A stretch of DNA of 64,000 bases from NCBI RefSeq assembly GCF_965223525.1, contig NZ_OZ245005.1:682001-746000 (forward strand). Direction: 5' to 3'. Of the stretch, positions 53,299-62,387 are shown piece after piece. The stretch is from Leptofilum sp965223525 (GTDB lineage: Bacteria > Chloroflexota > Anaerolineae > Promineifilales > Promineifilaceae). Numbering within the stretch: position 1 is the stretch's first letter; each line of letters starts with the position of its first letter. The notes beneath the pieces were generated by a model, which saw only the letters and a list, made by a program, of their open reading frames with translations, searched no databases and had not been told where the DNA came from. The translations under genes and the position numbers were made by a program.

Positions 53299-54366
53299 AT
53301 GAGTGACCTACTGATTAATTCACGTGATGTTGAAATACGGCCGTTCCACCCCGATGACGCCCCGCAGCAACACGCCATCGTCAGCCACCCGCGCGTGGCA
53401 GAGATGCTGTTGCAGCTACCCAGCATGGAGCTAGCAGAGACGGAGCAGTGGGCCACCACCGAAAAACCCGGGCGGCACCGATTGGTAGCCATACTAAACG
53501 GCCGTCTGCTCGGAGCCATCCACCTCACCCAATATTTGCGCCCCAGAATGCAGCATAGCGGCAGCATGGGCATGATGGTGCATCCCAATGCCTGGGGGCA
53601 AGGCGTAGGCAGTAAGCTGGTAGAAGCTGCTCTGAATTTGGCCGACAACTGGCTTAACCTGAGTCGCCTGGAGTTGGAAGTGTACAGTCACAACAGGGTG
53701 GCAATTCATCTGTATGAAAAATTTGGTTTTGAGAAGGAGGGGCTGAAGAAAAAGGCTGTTTTTGGCAACGGCCGTTTTCTAGATGAGTTTGTGATGGCGC
53801 GACTACACGGCAACTTTCCTGGCCCCGCCGAGCCAGCTGCCCCTCCTGCTCCGCCGCCACCAGCACAGTTTACCTCGAGCGACATCATCATTCGCACACC
53901 GCGCCACAGCGACACCGACGACCTGTACAGTTGCTTCAGCCACCCGTTGGTGGCCCGAACCACCCTACAAATGCCCAGCCAAGAGATTGGTTCAACCCGA
54001 AAGCGCATAGAAACACAAAACAAACGCCTTCACCGCTTTGTGGCTGAGGTGCAAGGCAAGGCGGTGGGCATGATTACTCTGCACCAATCAGACTCTCCCC
54101 GGACGGCGCACGCTGCTGGCTTGGGCATGATGGTGCATCCAGCCTATTGGGGCAAAGGGATTGGCAGCCAGCTTATGGCCGCCGTTGTTGACCTGGCTGA
54201 CAATTGGTTAAACATCAGCCGCATTCGTCTAGAAGTGAATGTGGACAATCCGGCCGGGGTGCGCCTTTACCACAAATTTGGCTTTGAAATTGAGGGAACG
54301 AAGCGGTGGCACGCGTTTGGAGACGGCCGTTTAGCGGACAGTCACTTCATGGCCCGTGTTCGGTGA
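53299..54366 (+). CDS. Tandem GNAT acetyltransferase (two domains)
   Basis: Translation from ATG 53299 (or GTG 53296) gives two RimJ/speG-like GNAT domains, residues 5-175 and 195-355, joined by an Ala/Pro linker. Both repeat the same blocks: MGMMVHPNAWGQGVGSKLVE and LGMMVHPAYWGKGIGSQLM, each followed by ADNWLN and a FGFE loop. The acetyl-CoA loops (GQGVGS, GKGIGS) are intact, so both may be active. The duplication seems old but clear. Confidence 0.87.
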   Translation: MSDLLINSRDVEIRPFHPDDAPQQHAIVSHPRVAEMLLQLPSMELAETEQWATTEKPGRHRLVAILNGRLLGAIHLTQYLRPRMQHSGSMGMMVHPNAWGQGVGSKLVEAALNLADNWLNLSRLELEVYSHNRVAIHLYEKFGFEKEGLKKKAVFGNGRFLDEFVMARLHGNFPGPAEPAAPPAPPPPAQFTSSDIIIRTPRHSDTDDLYSCFSHPLVARTTLQMPSQEIGSTRKRIETQNKRLHRFVAEVQGKAVGMITLHQSDSPRTAHAAGLGMMVHPAYWGKGIGSQLMAAVVDLADNWLNISRIRLEVNVDNPAGVRLYHKFGFEIEGTKRWHAFGDGRLADSHFMARVR

Positions 54367-54569
54367 GCAGTATTCAGTGGTCGGTAATCGGTAGGTCAAT
54401 CACTGAACGCTACCATCGGCTGCGGCCTGGCCTCTGGCCGTGTCGCCTACATCACACAACTAAATCCTCAATTTTTGGCATAACTTTGTGGGGAACGGCC
54501 GTTGCCAACTAAACCATGCACCGAAAAACGGTCGAACTTGGCTTACAACACGGGGAGCTAATAGTAAGG
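54367..54569. other. Spacer with CAGTATTCAGTGG repeat; no gene seen
   Basis: The gap between convergent genes carries a CAGTATTCAGTGGTCGGTAA repeat and one ACGGCCGT near 54497. No gene or clear terminator is visible. Confidence 0.4.
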
Positions 54570-55040
54570 TTACTGATTGCAAGTAGCACGATCGGGTAAC
54601 ACATAGTCGAGCCTAATTGTCAGCACACCTTTATATGTGTTTCTTAACTCTTCATAATCGACAATTTTATGATAATTAATTACAGGAACGTCAAATGCTA
54701 TTACTTCCAATTTGAGATTGGCACCATAAATATAGACAGAACCTCTTTTCTGCCACTCTAGCATTCTCAACTGCTTCTCGTATTCCTCCATAGCAGCTTC
54801 GGTTGAGAGTGAGGAAAAGCCCAACACAAAATAATCCCTGGCATAAAAACATGTTCTTCCAACTGGGGAACCAAATTCTTCTGGCAAGATGCCGACAACT
54901 TCACTGTCATTCACTTTTGGCAAATTCTGCTCAACCGCTTGATCCAGCAAACTCCTTGCCTGAAATTGTCTTGTTTTTGGCCAGAACAACCATATAGCTA
55001 TAAGCCCTAAACCTATTGAAATCAAGCTAAGTTTCTTCAT
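54570..55040 (-). CDS. Membrane-anchored or exported hypothetical protein
   Basis: Start at Met 55040 after GGGAGAG. The 156-residue product has one N-terminal helix (LSLISIGLGLIAIWLFW) and then an extracellular mixed domain of about 130 residues with two Cys. AT-rich codons and no ACGGCCGT. I recognise no family. Confidence 0.6.
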   Translation of the reverse strand: MKKLSLISIGLGLIAIWLFWPKTRQFQARSLLDQAVEQNLPKVNDSEVVGILPEEFGSPVGRTCFYARDYFVLGFSSLSTEAAMEEYEKQLRMLEWQKRGSVYIYGANLKLEVIAFDVPVINYHKIVDYEELRNTYKGVLTIRLDYVLPDRATCNQ

Positions 55041-55138
55041 CAATTTACTCTCCCTACTTTGGCACATTCTTTGGTTAGAGGAAATCTTTACCTGGCTGTG
55101 GTTGGCGTCTGCACAAATCAGCGAACAAACGAAAGTGG

Positions 55139-56065
55139 TTACAGGGTTAGGCCGAGACCCAGCAATAAATTAAAGGCCAGAGCCGAGAGAACCATTTGCT
55201 TGAGGAGCGGGTTGAGGGCCGTGGGGGAGGTAGTATTTTGCACGGCCGTTCCGTTGCGAACCAGCAGCGGCACCGCCAAAATGTAGAGAAACGCCCAGTA
55301 GCTACTAAAAGTGAGTAAAACGTAGAGGGTAGTGAGAAAAACGGCCGTACCCAACAGTCCCCAATGATACATCCGTGCCCGCGCCGGCCCCAGCCGCACC
55401 GGAATTGAAAATTTCCCCGCCAATTTGTCCGATTCAATGTCGCGGATGTTGTTGACGTTGAGTACGGCCACCGCCAGCAAGCCACAGCTAGTGGCGGGCA
55501 GTAGCAGCGCCCAATCGAGCCGCTGCGCCATTAAAAAATACGGCCCCAGCACCCCCACCCAGCCAAAAAATATGAGGACAAACAGATCGCCCCAGCCAGC
55601 GTAGCCATAGGGCTTGCTGCCTGCGGTGTAGTTCACCGCCGCCCAAATGGCCGTACCGCCAAGCAATACAAAAATCAGCAGACCAATCAGCCCTTCCGCG
55701 CCAAAGGCCAGCCAAATCAGTGCCAGGCCGCTCACGGCAGACAGCCCCGCAAATAAAAACATGGCGCGGCGCATGGTAGCGGCGCTAATTTGACCAGACT
55801 GCACGGCTCGCTGCGGCCCCTCCCGCTGCACATGATCCGCGCCGTGAATGGAATCGCCATAATCATTGGCCAGGTTGGAGAGGATTTGCAGGAAAACGGC
55901 CGTTACCAAACAAAGCGTCGTAATCGGCCAACTGTAAGCACCATCGGCCACCGCCAAAAACGTCCCCAGAATAATGCAGGAAAGTGCCAGCGGCAGCGTT
56001 CGTGGGCGGGCAGCATCTAGCCACGCTTTTTTTAGAGGTGGAGAGGATTGGGTCGAATCAGTCAT
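55139..56065 (-). CDS. menA: 1,4-dihydroxy-2-naphthoate polyprenyltransferase
   Basis: A 308-residue UbiA-superfamily membrane enzyme with eight to nine helices. The first Asp-rich motif NDYGDSIHGAD (67-77) and the second NNIRDIESDKLAGK are both present. MenA joins DHNA to a polyprenyl chain in menaquinone synthesis. It stands alone; menH (4.0 kb) and menF (63 kb) are elsewhere in the window. Confidence 0.9.
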   Translation of the reverse strand: MTDSTQSSPPLKKAWLDAARPRTLPLALSCIILGTFLAVADGAYSWPITTLCLVTAVFLQILSNLANDYGDSIHGADHVQREGPQRAVQSGQISAATMRRAMFLFAGLSAVSGLALIWLAFGAEGLIGLLIFVLLGGTAIWAAVNYTAGSKPYGYAGWGDLFVLIFFGWVGVLGPYFLMAQRLDWALLLPATSCGLLAVAVLNVNNIRDIESDKLAGKFSIPVRLGPARARMYHWGLLGTAVFLTTLYVLLTFSSYWAFLYILAVPLLVRNGTAVQNTTSPTALNPLLKQMVLSALAFNLLLGLGLTL

Positions 56066-56081
56066 AGGTGGAGATTATAAG

Positions 56082-56193
56082 GTAGGGACGAGGCGGTGGC
56101 GAATGATGTGGAGATGTGGAGACTATCAGGGCGAGGCAATCGGAGGGAAGGTCATTTGCTAAGCCAAGATGATGGCCGATTGCCTCGCCCTTA
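56082..56193. repeat. Composite repeat (GGTGGCGAAT half plus AATCGG hairpin)
   Basis: GGTAGGGACGAGGCGGTGGC is followed by GGGCGAGGCAATCGG, whose complement CCGATTGCCTCGCCC ends near 56191. It shares both units with 45251-45398 but in the other order and with one arm missing. Confidence 0.6.
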
Positions 56194-56262
56194 CTTGCAA
56201 ACTCGCAAACTTGCATACTCGCATGGTAAACTTGGTTCAGAATCAACAACGTGGTCAATATC

Positions 56263-59200
56263 ATGCACAATCTGGTTCCTCAATTCATCCTCAATCAGCT
56301 AAATACGGCGAACCAACGCGGGTCGTTTACGGCCGTTGGCCTCTTTGTAGACGTTTCTGGCTTTACGCAACTTATGGAAACGCTGATGCAGCACGGGCAA
56401 CATGGGGCTGAGGTGATGGCTTCGGTGATGCTGGGCATTTTTGAGCCGCTGGTAAAGGTTGTATTTGAACAAGGCGGTTTTGTGGGCAACTTTGCCGGGG
56501 ATGCGTTCACAGCATATTTTCCCATCGAAACCCCAGAAAAAGAGCAGCAAATTGCCCAGCAAGCAATCACGGCCGCTTGGCAAGCCCAGCAACATCTTTT
56601 ACAAAACCCAACCAGTCACACTCCGTATGGCGATTTTCAGATGTCGGCCAAATTCGGTTTGGCACTGGGCGAGGCGCAGTGGGGTATTTTGTCGGATGAG
56701 GCGCAGGAACGGGCAACTTTTTATTTTCGGGGAACGGCCGTTGACGGCTGCGCCCTGGCTGAAAAGCAGTGTACACCGGGGGATGTAGTGCTGGATGCTG
56801 CGCTGGCAGCGACTTTGGCAGAAGCTGTGTCGCTGCTGCCCCGAAATGACTTTTTTGTATTAAACGGCCGTCCTCAAACCATCACCCCGGCGCAACCCAT
56901 TCCTAAAATTCAGCTCGATATGCCGCTGATGAGCCGCTTCTTCCCGCCCGATCTCATCACCCAACCGCTGCAAGGTGAGTTTCGCCAAATTGTTAACGTC
57001 TTCATCAGCCTGCCTGCCGTAGAAAACGAAGCGGAAATTGCCCCTTTTATGCAAACGGTGTTTGCACTGCAAGCTCAGTTTGGCAGCGTCACCAGTCGGC
57101 TGGATTTTGGCGATAAGGGCTGTACGCTGCTGCTCTTTTGGGGTGCGCCCATTGCTCACGAGACAGACATTGAACGCGCCTTGAGTTTTGTCATGGCACT
57201 GCGTGAGCAATCTGACCTTCCGATCCGAGCCGGGGTCACCTATCGCGTGGCTCATGCGGGCTTCATCGGCTCGCCGCTGCACGAGGAGTTCACCTGCTAC
57301 GGCAGCGGGGTCAATCTGGCAGCTCGGTTCATGATGAAAGCACCGGTCGGTGAGATTTGGTTGGATACGGCCGTTTTCAACCGCGCCCAACACCAATTCA
57401 ACCTGCAATTCGTGGATAATTTACCCTTCAAAGGATTCGCTGGTGAGCAGGCTGTCTATCGGCTGGTTGGGCGGCAGCGGGGCATGGCACCCATCTTTTC
57501 TGGGCAGATGTTAGGGCGCGAACGAGAGTTGGCGCAGCTACAGGAATTTATACGGCCGTTGGCAGACGGCCGTTTCGCGGGCGGGTTGCGTGTGGAGGGA
57601 GACGCAGGCATTGGCAAAAGCCGGTTGCTGCATACCTTTTTTGACACATTACTAGAAACGTTTGGCTCCCACCAAATTTTTCTGTGCCAAACAGACCAGA
57701 TTTTGCGCCAATCATTAAATCCAATGCGCTACTGGCTCAATCGCTACTTCAACCAATCCACTCAGCAAAGCGATGCTGAAAACAAGGAAAACTTCGACCA
57801 GAAATTGCTCGAAATTATTGCGCTTACCGAGGCAGAGAATTTAGCCAATGAACTGGCCCGTACCCGTTCCTTCTTGGGTGCGTTGGTAGATTTGCATTGG
57901 CCAGATTCGCTATACGAACAACTGGAGCCACAAGGTCGCTTTGAAAACACGCTCATTGGCCTCAGTACCCTACTGCGTGCCGAAAGTTTGCAAAAGCCAA
58001 CCCTGCTGGTTGTGGAAGATGTACATTGGCTAGATGACGATACCCGCCACTTTTTGCAGCAGCTGTGGCAGACGGTTACGGCCGTTCCTGACCTGCACTA
58101 CCCTCTGGCCATCCTCGCTACCAGCCGCCCAGAGCAGCACGAAGAAGCAGAAACCAGCAATTTTCAATGGCAAACCTTGCCGCTGGGGCAGCTAACGCCA
58201 GAAGAAGTCAATCAGTTGGCGGCCTCCCTGCTCGGCGGCGCAGCTTCACCCGCTTTGCAAACCGTGTTGGTTAATCGGGGTGAGGGCAATCCATTTTTTA
58301 CCGAGCAAATTGTGTGCTACCTGCAAGAGCAGAATTTACTGGAGGAAACGGAGGAAGGCTGGGCAGTAACGGCCGTTCAAGAAACCGTTCTTCCCCAGGA
58401 CGTTCATGCTTTGCTGGTGGCTCGTTTGGATAGATTGACGGCCAAAGTAAAAAATGGGGTGCAGCATGCGGCAATTTTGGGGCGCGAATTTGAGGTGCGG
58501 CTGCTGGCACACATGCTGCAAGACGATGCCAATTTTGACACAATCTTGAGCGAAGCAGAGCAAGCCATCATTTGGGCTGCCATCAGCGAACTGCGCTACC
58601 TTTTCCGGCATGCCCTGGTGCGCGACGCCGCCTACAAAATGCAGCTACGTGCCCGCCGCCAAAGCCTGCACCAGCTTGCCGTCGCTGCCCTGGAAACGCT
58701 CTACGCCCAAGACCTCACCCCTCACTTTGGCGAGCTGGCCTACCATGCCGAGCAAGCCGACCTCGCCGAAAAAGCCCGCGATTACCTGCACAAGGCTGGC
58801 GACGTGGCTCGTGAAGCGTACCAGAATAATGAGGCGTTGGATTATTACGGCCGTTCTCTCTCCCTCACCACCAACATTGATTTTGAAACACGCTTTGCCC
58901 TCCGCCTAGCCCGCGAAGATGTTTACCACCTACTCGGCCAGCGCGAAGCACAACAAAGCGAAATTGAAAAACTAGCAACCCTCGCCGCTGCCCTCAACAA
59001 TACCCCAAAACAAGCCGAAGTTTATTTAAGACAAGGCAGATTTGCTCATGTAATCGGCGAACATTCAGAAACAGTTACTGCGTCAAGGGCAGCGATAGAA
59101 CTCGCTCAAAAAGTGGATGATTTTCAGCGCTGTGCTGATGGTCATACTAATTGGTGTCGAGCTTTTCTTTGGCAAGGGAAATACAATGAGGCCAAAAATC

Positions 59201-60201
59201 ATGCCAAAAAAGCACTCTCGTACCTAAAACAAACTGATGATCCTAAAGGTGAGGAAATAATCTTAATCTATCTTGGCAGAATTGGAATGCAGCAAGGCGA
59301 TTATATAAATGCAGAAAACTACTACCAAACAGGGTTAAGAATAGCCCAAGAGGATGGCAACCGAGAGTTTAAGGCAAGTGTATTAAATAATATTGGCCTA
59401 CTTTTTAGCCACCAACAGAAGTATATCGCTGCAAAGGGAAATTTTGAACGTGCCTTAAAATTGTATCAAGAAATTGGTAGCAGGGAGGGGGAAGGAACTG
59501 CTCTCAATAACCTAGGGATTATTGCCTACGTTCTTGGGCTGTATGAAGAAGCGTACTTGCATTATGAACAATCCTTATTTATTAGCCGGGAAGTAGGTGT
59601 GCAGCAAGATGAAGCCATTGCACTCAACAATTTGGGGGAAGTGCTAACCAAGCAACAAAAACATGATGAAGCGCAAATTTACTTTAACCAAGCTTTACAA
59701 ATTGAGAGGGAAACGGGGGCTCGTTATTTAGAGGCTCATACCGTGACGATGCTTGGTTTCACCTTATTGGAACTTGGCTTAGCAACCAAAGCAGAAATTG
59801 CTTTTCTTAAAGCACTTTCTTTGCGTACGGATCTGGGTCAACCACATTTAACAACATTACCCCAGGTTGGCTTAGCCTGTGTGAGTTATGCTATGGGCAA
59901 TCGAGAAAGCATAAGCGCAAAGCTCAATACTATTTTAGAGCATTTGAATACAACAAATTTGGATGGATTAGAAGATCCATTCAACACATTCTGGATTTGT
60001 TACAGGTTATTGGCGTATCTGGAAGACGAGCGAGCTACCTCACTCCTACAAAAAGCACATTCCCTACTGCTTGAGCAAGGTGCCAAAATTCCCGATCAAA
60101 TCAGTCGGCATTCATTTTTATATAATGTACCAGAACACCGACTGATTTCGGAAACAGCAGCAAGACTGTCTAATCAGTCAATTAGGCAGCTGGATAAGTA
60201 A
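56263..60201 (+). CDS. Giant regulator: two nucleotide-cyclase-like domains, AAA/STAND ATPase, TPR tail
   Basis: A 1312-residue protein (start ATG 56263; GTG 56251 is possible). Residues 20-180 and 240-400 resemble class III cyclase domains (FVDVSGFT, GNFAGDAF; the second with FGDKGCTLLLFWG). An AAA_16/STAND ATPase follows: GREREL, Walker A GDAGIGKS near 447-454, Walker B VVEDVHWLD near 583. From about residue 820 the protein is TPR repeats. From about 58990 the DNA turns AT-rich and has no ACGGCCGT, so the TPR tail may have been replaced. It probably is a signal sensor of the LuxR/MalT-like or defence type. Cyclase activity is uncertain. The 3' end overlaps the opposite gene by 20 bases. Confidence 0.87.
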   Translation: MHNLVPQFILNQLNTANQRGSFTAVGLFVDVSGFTQLMETLMQHGQHGAEVMASVMLGIFEPLVKVVFEQGGFVGNFAGDAFTAYFPIETPEKEQQIAQQAITAAWQAQQHLLQNPTSHTPYGDFQMSAKFGLALGEAQWGILSDEAQERATFYFRGTAVDGCALAEKQCTPGDVVLDAALAATLAEAVSLLPRNDFFVLNGRPQTITPAQPIPKIQLDMPLMSRFFPPDLITQPLQGEFRQIVNVFISLPAVENEAEIAPFMQTVFALQAQFGSVTSRLDFGDKGCTLLLFWGAPIAHETDIERALSFVMALREQSDLPIRAGVTYRVAHAGFIGSPLHEEFTCYGSGVNLAARFMMKAPVGEIWLDTAVFNRAQHQFNLQFVDNLPFKGFAGEQAVYRLVGRQRGMAPIFSGQMLGRERELAQLQEFIRPLADGRFAGGLRVEGDAGIGKSRLLHTFFDTLLETFGSHQIFLCQTDQILRQSLNPMRYWLNRYFNQSTQQSDAENKENFDQKLLEIIALTEAENLANELARTRSFLGALVDLHWPDSLYEQLEPQGRFENTLIGLSTLLRAESLQKPTLLVVEDVHWLDDDTRHFLQQLWQTVTAVPDLHYPLAILATSRPEQHEEAETSNFQWQTLPLGQLTPEEVNQLAASLLGGAASPALQTVLVNRGEGNPFFTEQIVCYLQEQNLLEETEEGWAVTAVQETVLPQDVHALLVARLDRLTAKVKNGVQHAAILGREFEVRLLAHMLQDDANFDTILSEAEQAIIWAAISELRYLFRHALVRDAAYKMQLRARRQSLHQLAVAALETLYAQDLTPHFGELAYHAEQADLAEKARDYLHKAGDVAREAYQNNEALDYYGRSLSLTTNIDFETRFALRLAREDVYHLLGQREAQQSEIEKLATLAAALNNTPKQAEVYLRQGRFAHVIGEHSETVTASRAAIELAQKVDDFQRCADGHTNWCRAFLWQGKYNEAKNHAKKALSYLKQTDDPKGEEIILIYLGRIGMQQGDYINAENYYQTGLRIAQEDGNREFKASVLNNIGLLFSHQQKYIAAKGNFERALKLYQEIGSREGEGTALNNLGIIAYVLGLYEEAYLHYEQSLFISREVGVQQDEAIALNNLGEVLTKQQKHDEAQIYFNQALQIERETGARYLEAHTVTMLGFTLLELGLATKAEIAFLKALSLRTDLGQPHLTTLPQVGLACVSYAMGNRESISAKLNTILEHLNTTNLDGLEDPFNTFWICYRLLAYLEDERATSLLQKAHSLLLEQGAKIPDQISRHSFLYNVPEHRLISETAARLSNQSIRQLDK

Positions 60202-61978
60202 CAAATGTGTTCTGGGTTGAATTTGTCGCTATTACTTGCCCGCCACTGCTGCCCACATTGTTGAATGTGCAGGATCCAGTGGTTGAAGTTGTAACAGATT
60301 TTGTCTGATTCGTTCGGACACACTTCAAATTAACTGTAGCATTAATGTTGTTTGTTACGGTAACGGTAACCGTAACATTATTATTGACGCGAGCGGCTGA
60401 CAGATTAAAAGTAGCACCATTACTCGTAATTCCCCCGCTGCCAAGCGGTCCCTCGTCAGACCAACCAAAGGAGCGGAGTAGCAGGAGCCATTCGGCCGTA
60501 TCAATCTCAGTGGGTTTCTTTTTGGCTACCTCGCGAATGTGGGTTAAGAAGGGGACTTCAGAATAACTGTCTAGAATTGTATCTAGCTGTTTTTGTGTAC
60601 CGGTACCGTCGAGGAACAGGTTCACCAATTCATTGTCGTCGTCGGGCATGATGTAGCTATGGAACTCTTGATAGAGCTTAGAAACATCATTGCTGCTTTC
60701 CATGCCGTCGTACTCACGCTCATCGGGTACGAAACCAGGAACGGTATCCAGAATAGCGGTGATAAGCGGCTCGATGGCGGTAACGATGGCTTGCCCGGTC
60801 ATGGGCTGGGCTTGCCCTCGAATGTTGTAACTGCTTTGCAGCGGATGTTTGGCAAGCCATTTACGCCAGTTCTCATCTAGCTTGTCACATTCGTGGGCAT
60901 AGAAGACGTTGCCATCTTCATCCTTTGCTCGCCGCAGGATGTTGGTTTGGATGAACGGCCGTATCTCCGGAATCGGGTGTTTGTCCGTATCTTCCCGGAA
61001 GTGGCTAGACATATCATCATCTAGCATATCCTGGAAATCCAGCACGATGACGGGGCCAGCCAGCAAGAGGGCGTAAGTGTCGCAGAAGATTTCCTCCAGC
61101 CAGTTGAGCCGCCAATCCCCTGCCTGGATGCCTGCATTGGCGGCATTCTGCAGCAGCTCTTCACGCAGCTCAATATCTTTTCGGGGATGACGGCCGTTCC
61201 AATACAGATGATGCCCAATTTCATGCGGAATAGCCAGATAATCCCGCGAGGGGTGAATGCCGTTCTGAATAGACGCATACGCTATGCTGATAAGCAGCGC
61301 ATCAAAATAAGGAATCAGCCTGGCTCGTATATTTTTAGCCAGGTAGGTGACAACGGCCGTATCCTCCGGCAAAAAACCTTCATCCACCGCCATGCCCAGT
61401 GCCATGTTGGCCAACTGATCGGCCATCGCCACCGCACGAGATTGCTGGGTGGAGCGACCCAACAATCGGCGACGCTGGTTCACAGCATCTTGAATTACGC
61501 TCAGATCAAACGAAACCTGGTTCACAATGGTACGCATGACTGAGCGGGGCGGGCAGCCGGGCGCAACGGGCAAATTTTTCTTGTGATAGTAGCCATCCAT
61601 AAAAAAGGTAAAGCCCTGCTTAGAAAAATTCTTCAACGCTTCCAGCAGCTTGACACAGTTGTTAATCTGCATCGTTTCCTGCACCAGTTGGTAGAAGTCT
61701 CTAATTGTAAAGTCGCGTAATTCATGTGGGATTTCAGACGGCCGTGCCGAGGCAGATTTTTTCAAAAATTGACGCGGCGTTTCATTCCCTAAAGCCACCT
61801 TGATGGCCTGAAACGGGGACATCATGGCTGTGGACATCTTGTTGGCATCAAATACTGTCAGCACATCATCGCCGTGATCGAGCCACACCTCCTCCACGAT
61901 GCTTTGGGTTTCAGCAACGGCCGTTTGCAGAGAGTCTATTCGCTTTTGCCAATCTTTAGGATCATCCATCAACATCAT
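60182..61978 (-). CDS. Unfamiliar HExxH metalloprotease-like protein with C-terminal beta domain
   Basis: AAGGAGAA precedes ATG 61978 (or 61975). The 598-residue protein has no signal peptide. Near the middle, IPHEIGHHLYW contains HEIGH, a zincin motif, and about 40 residues later NWLEEIFCDTYAL offers the third ligand and the E/D pair typical of gluzincins. The last 90 residues are a Thr/Asn/Val-rich beta domain (VTVTVTVTNNINATVNL) with two Cys, like an Ig or adhesin module. I know no such family. It converges with the cyclase/AAA/TPR gene, perhaps a functional pair. Five ACGGCCGT copies point to long residence. Confidence 0.72.
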   Translation of the reverse strand: MMLMDDPKDWQKRIDSLQTAVAETQSIVEEVWLDHGDDVLTVFDANKMSTAMMSPFQAIKVALGNETPRQFLKKSASARPSEIPHELRDFTIRDFYQLVQETMQINNCVKLLEALKNFSKQGFTFFMDGYYHKKNLPVAPGCPPRSVMRTIVNQVSFDLSVIQDAVNQRRRLLGRSTQQSRAVAMADQLANMALGMAVDEGFLPEDTAVVTYLAKNIRARLIPYFDALLISIAYASIQNGIHPSRDYLAIPHEIGHHLYWNGRHPRKDIELREELLQNAANAGIQAGDWRLNWLEEIFCDTYALLLAGPVIVLDFQDMLDDDMSSHFREDTDKHPIPEIRPFIQTNILRRAKDEDGNVFYAHECDKLDENWRKWLAKHPLQSSYNIRGQAQPMTGQAIVTAIEPLITAILDTVPGFVPDEREYDGMESSNDVSKLYQEFHSYIMPDDDNELVNLFLDGTGTQKQLDTILDSYSEVPFLTHIREVAKKKPTEIDTAEWLLLLRSFGWSDEGPLGSGGITSNGATFNLSAARVNNNVTVTVTVTNNINATVNLKCVRTNQTKSVTTSTTGSCTFNNVGSSGGQVIATNSTQNTFVTYPAA

Positions 61979-62271
61979 ATTTCTCCTTAACATCTATCTG
62001 AATTTAAGCAACAGGCTTGTGCTGAGCGCAGCCGAAGTAGCACACAGAGGATTGTCTTAATCACCTTGTTGTTCTTTCAGATAGATTCCAATGCTTTGCA
62101 AGGCAAGTAGGGATTGCTCATCACAAAGCAAGACAATAATTTGAGGAAGTGTGCCGCGCCGATGTGACAGCAGCGTGACAGATTGTAACACCTTCCCAAC
62201 GATGGCCGAAAAGTAAAAGTTATCTCCCCAAAACGGCCGTTTTGTGTTATTTTCAAGGGCAAACTTAGTAG
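61979..62271. other. Spacer with CTGAGCGCAGCCGAAG repeat; no sure gene
   Basis: The stretch holds GTGCTGAGCGCAGCCGAAG near 62018, a common dispersed repeat, and one ACGGCCGT near 62233. A minus-strand reading at 62057-62200 looks slightly protein-like (LPQIIVLLCDEQSLLAL) but has no convincing start. Confidence 0.35.
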
Positions 62272-62285
62272 ACTGACTAGTCGGT
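62272..62285. promoter_or_regulatory. Likely TetR-type operator
   Basis: ACTGACTAGTCGGT is an almost perfect palindrome centred on CTAG, of the kind bound by TetR-family repressors, and lies about 105 bases before the TetR start. It probably mediates autoregulation and hence control of menF. Confidence 0.55.
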
Positions 62286-62302
62286 TCAATATGAATTGAG
62301 CC

Positions 62303-62366
62303 AGACTTCAAAAGTCTCATAAACCAACTTGGTCAACACCAGAACTAACCAAGACTTTTGAAGTCT
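62303..62366. repeat. Perfect 15-bp inverted repeat in the TetR leader
   Basis: AGACTTCAAAAGTCT (62303-62317) and AGACTTTTGAAGTCT (62352-62366) flank a 34-base loop. Each arm is itself a small palindrome. It differs at one position per arm from the inverted repeat inside MITE-like element A (882-896/929-943). Confidence 0.7.
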
Positions 62367-62387
62367 ACATGCACAAAGAGAAAGAAA

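Noticed and set aside
62057..62320. 87-codon minus-strand frame upstream of the TetR gene
   Set aside because: Its proposed start would lie in the inverted repeat and operator. The C-terminal part looks mildly protein-like but there is no start or ribosome site.
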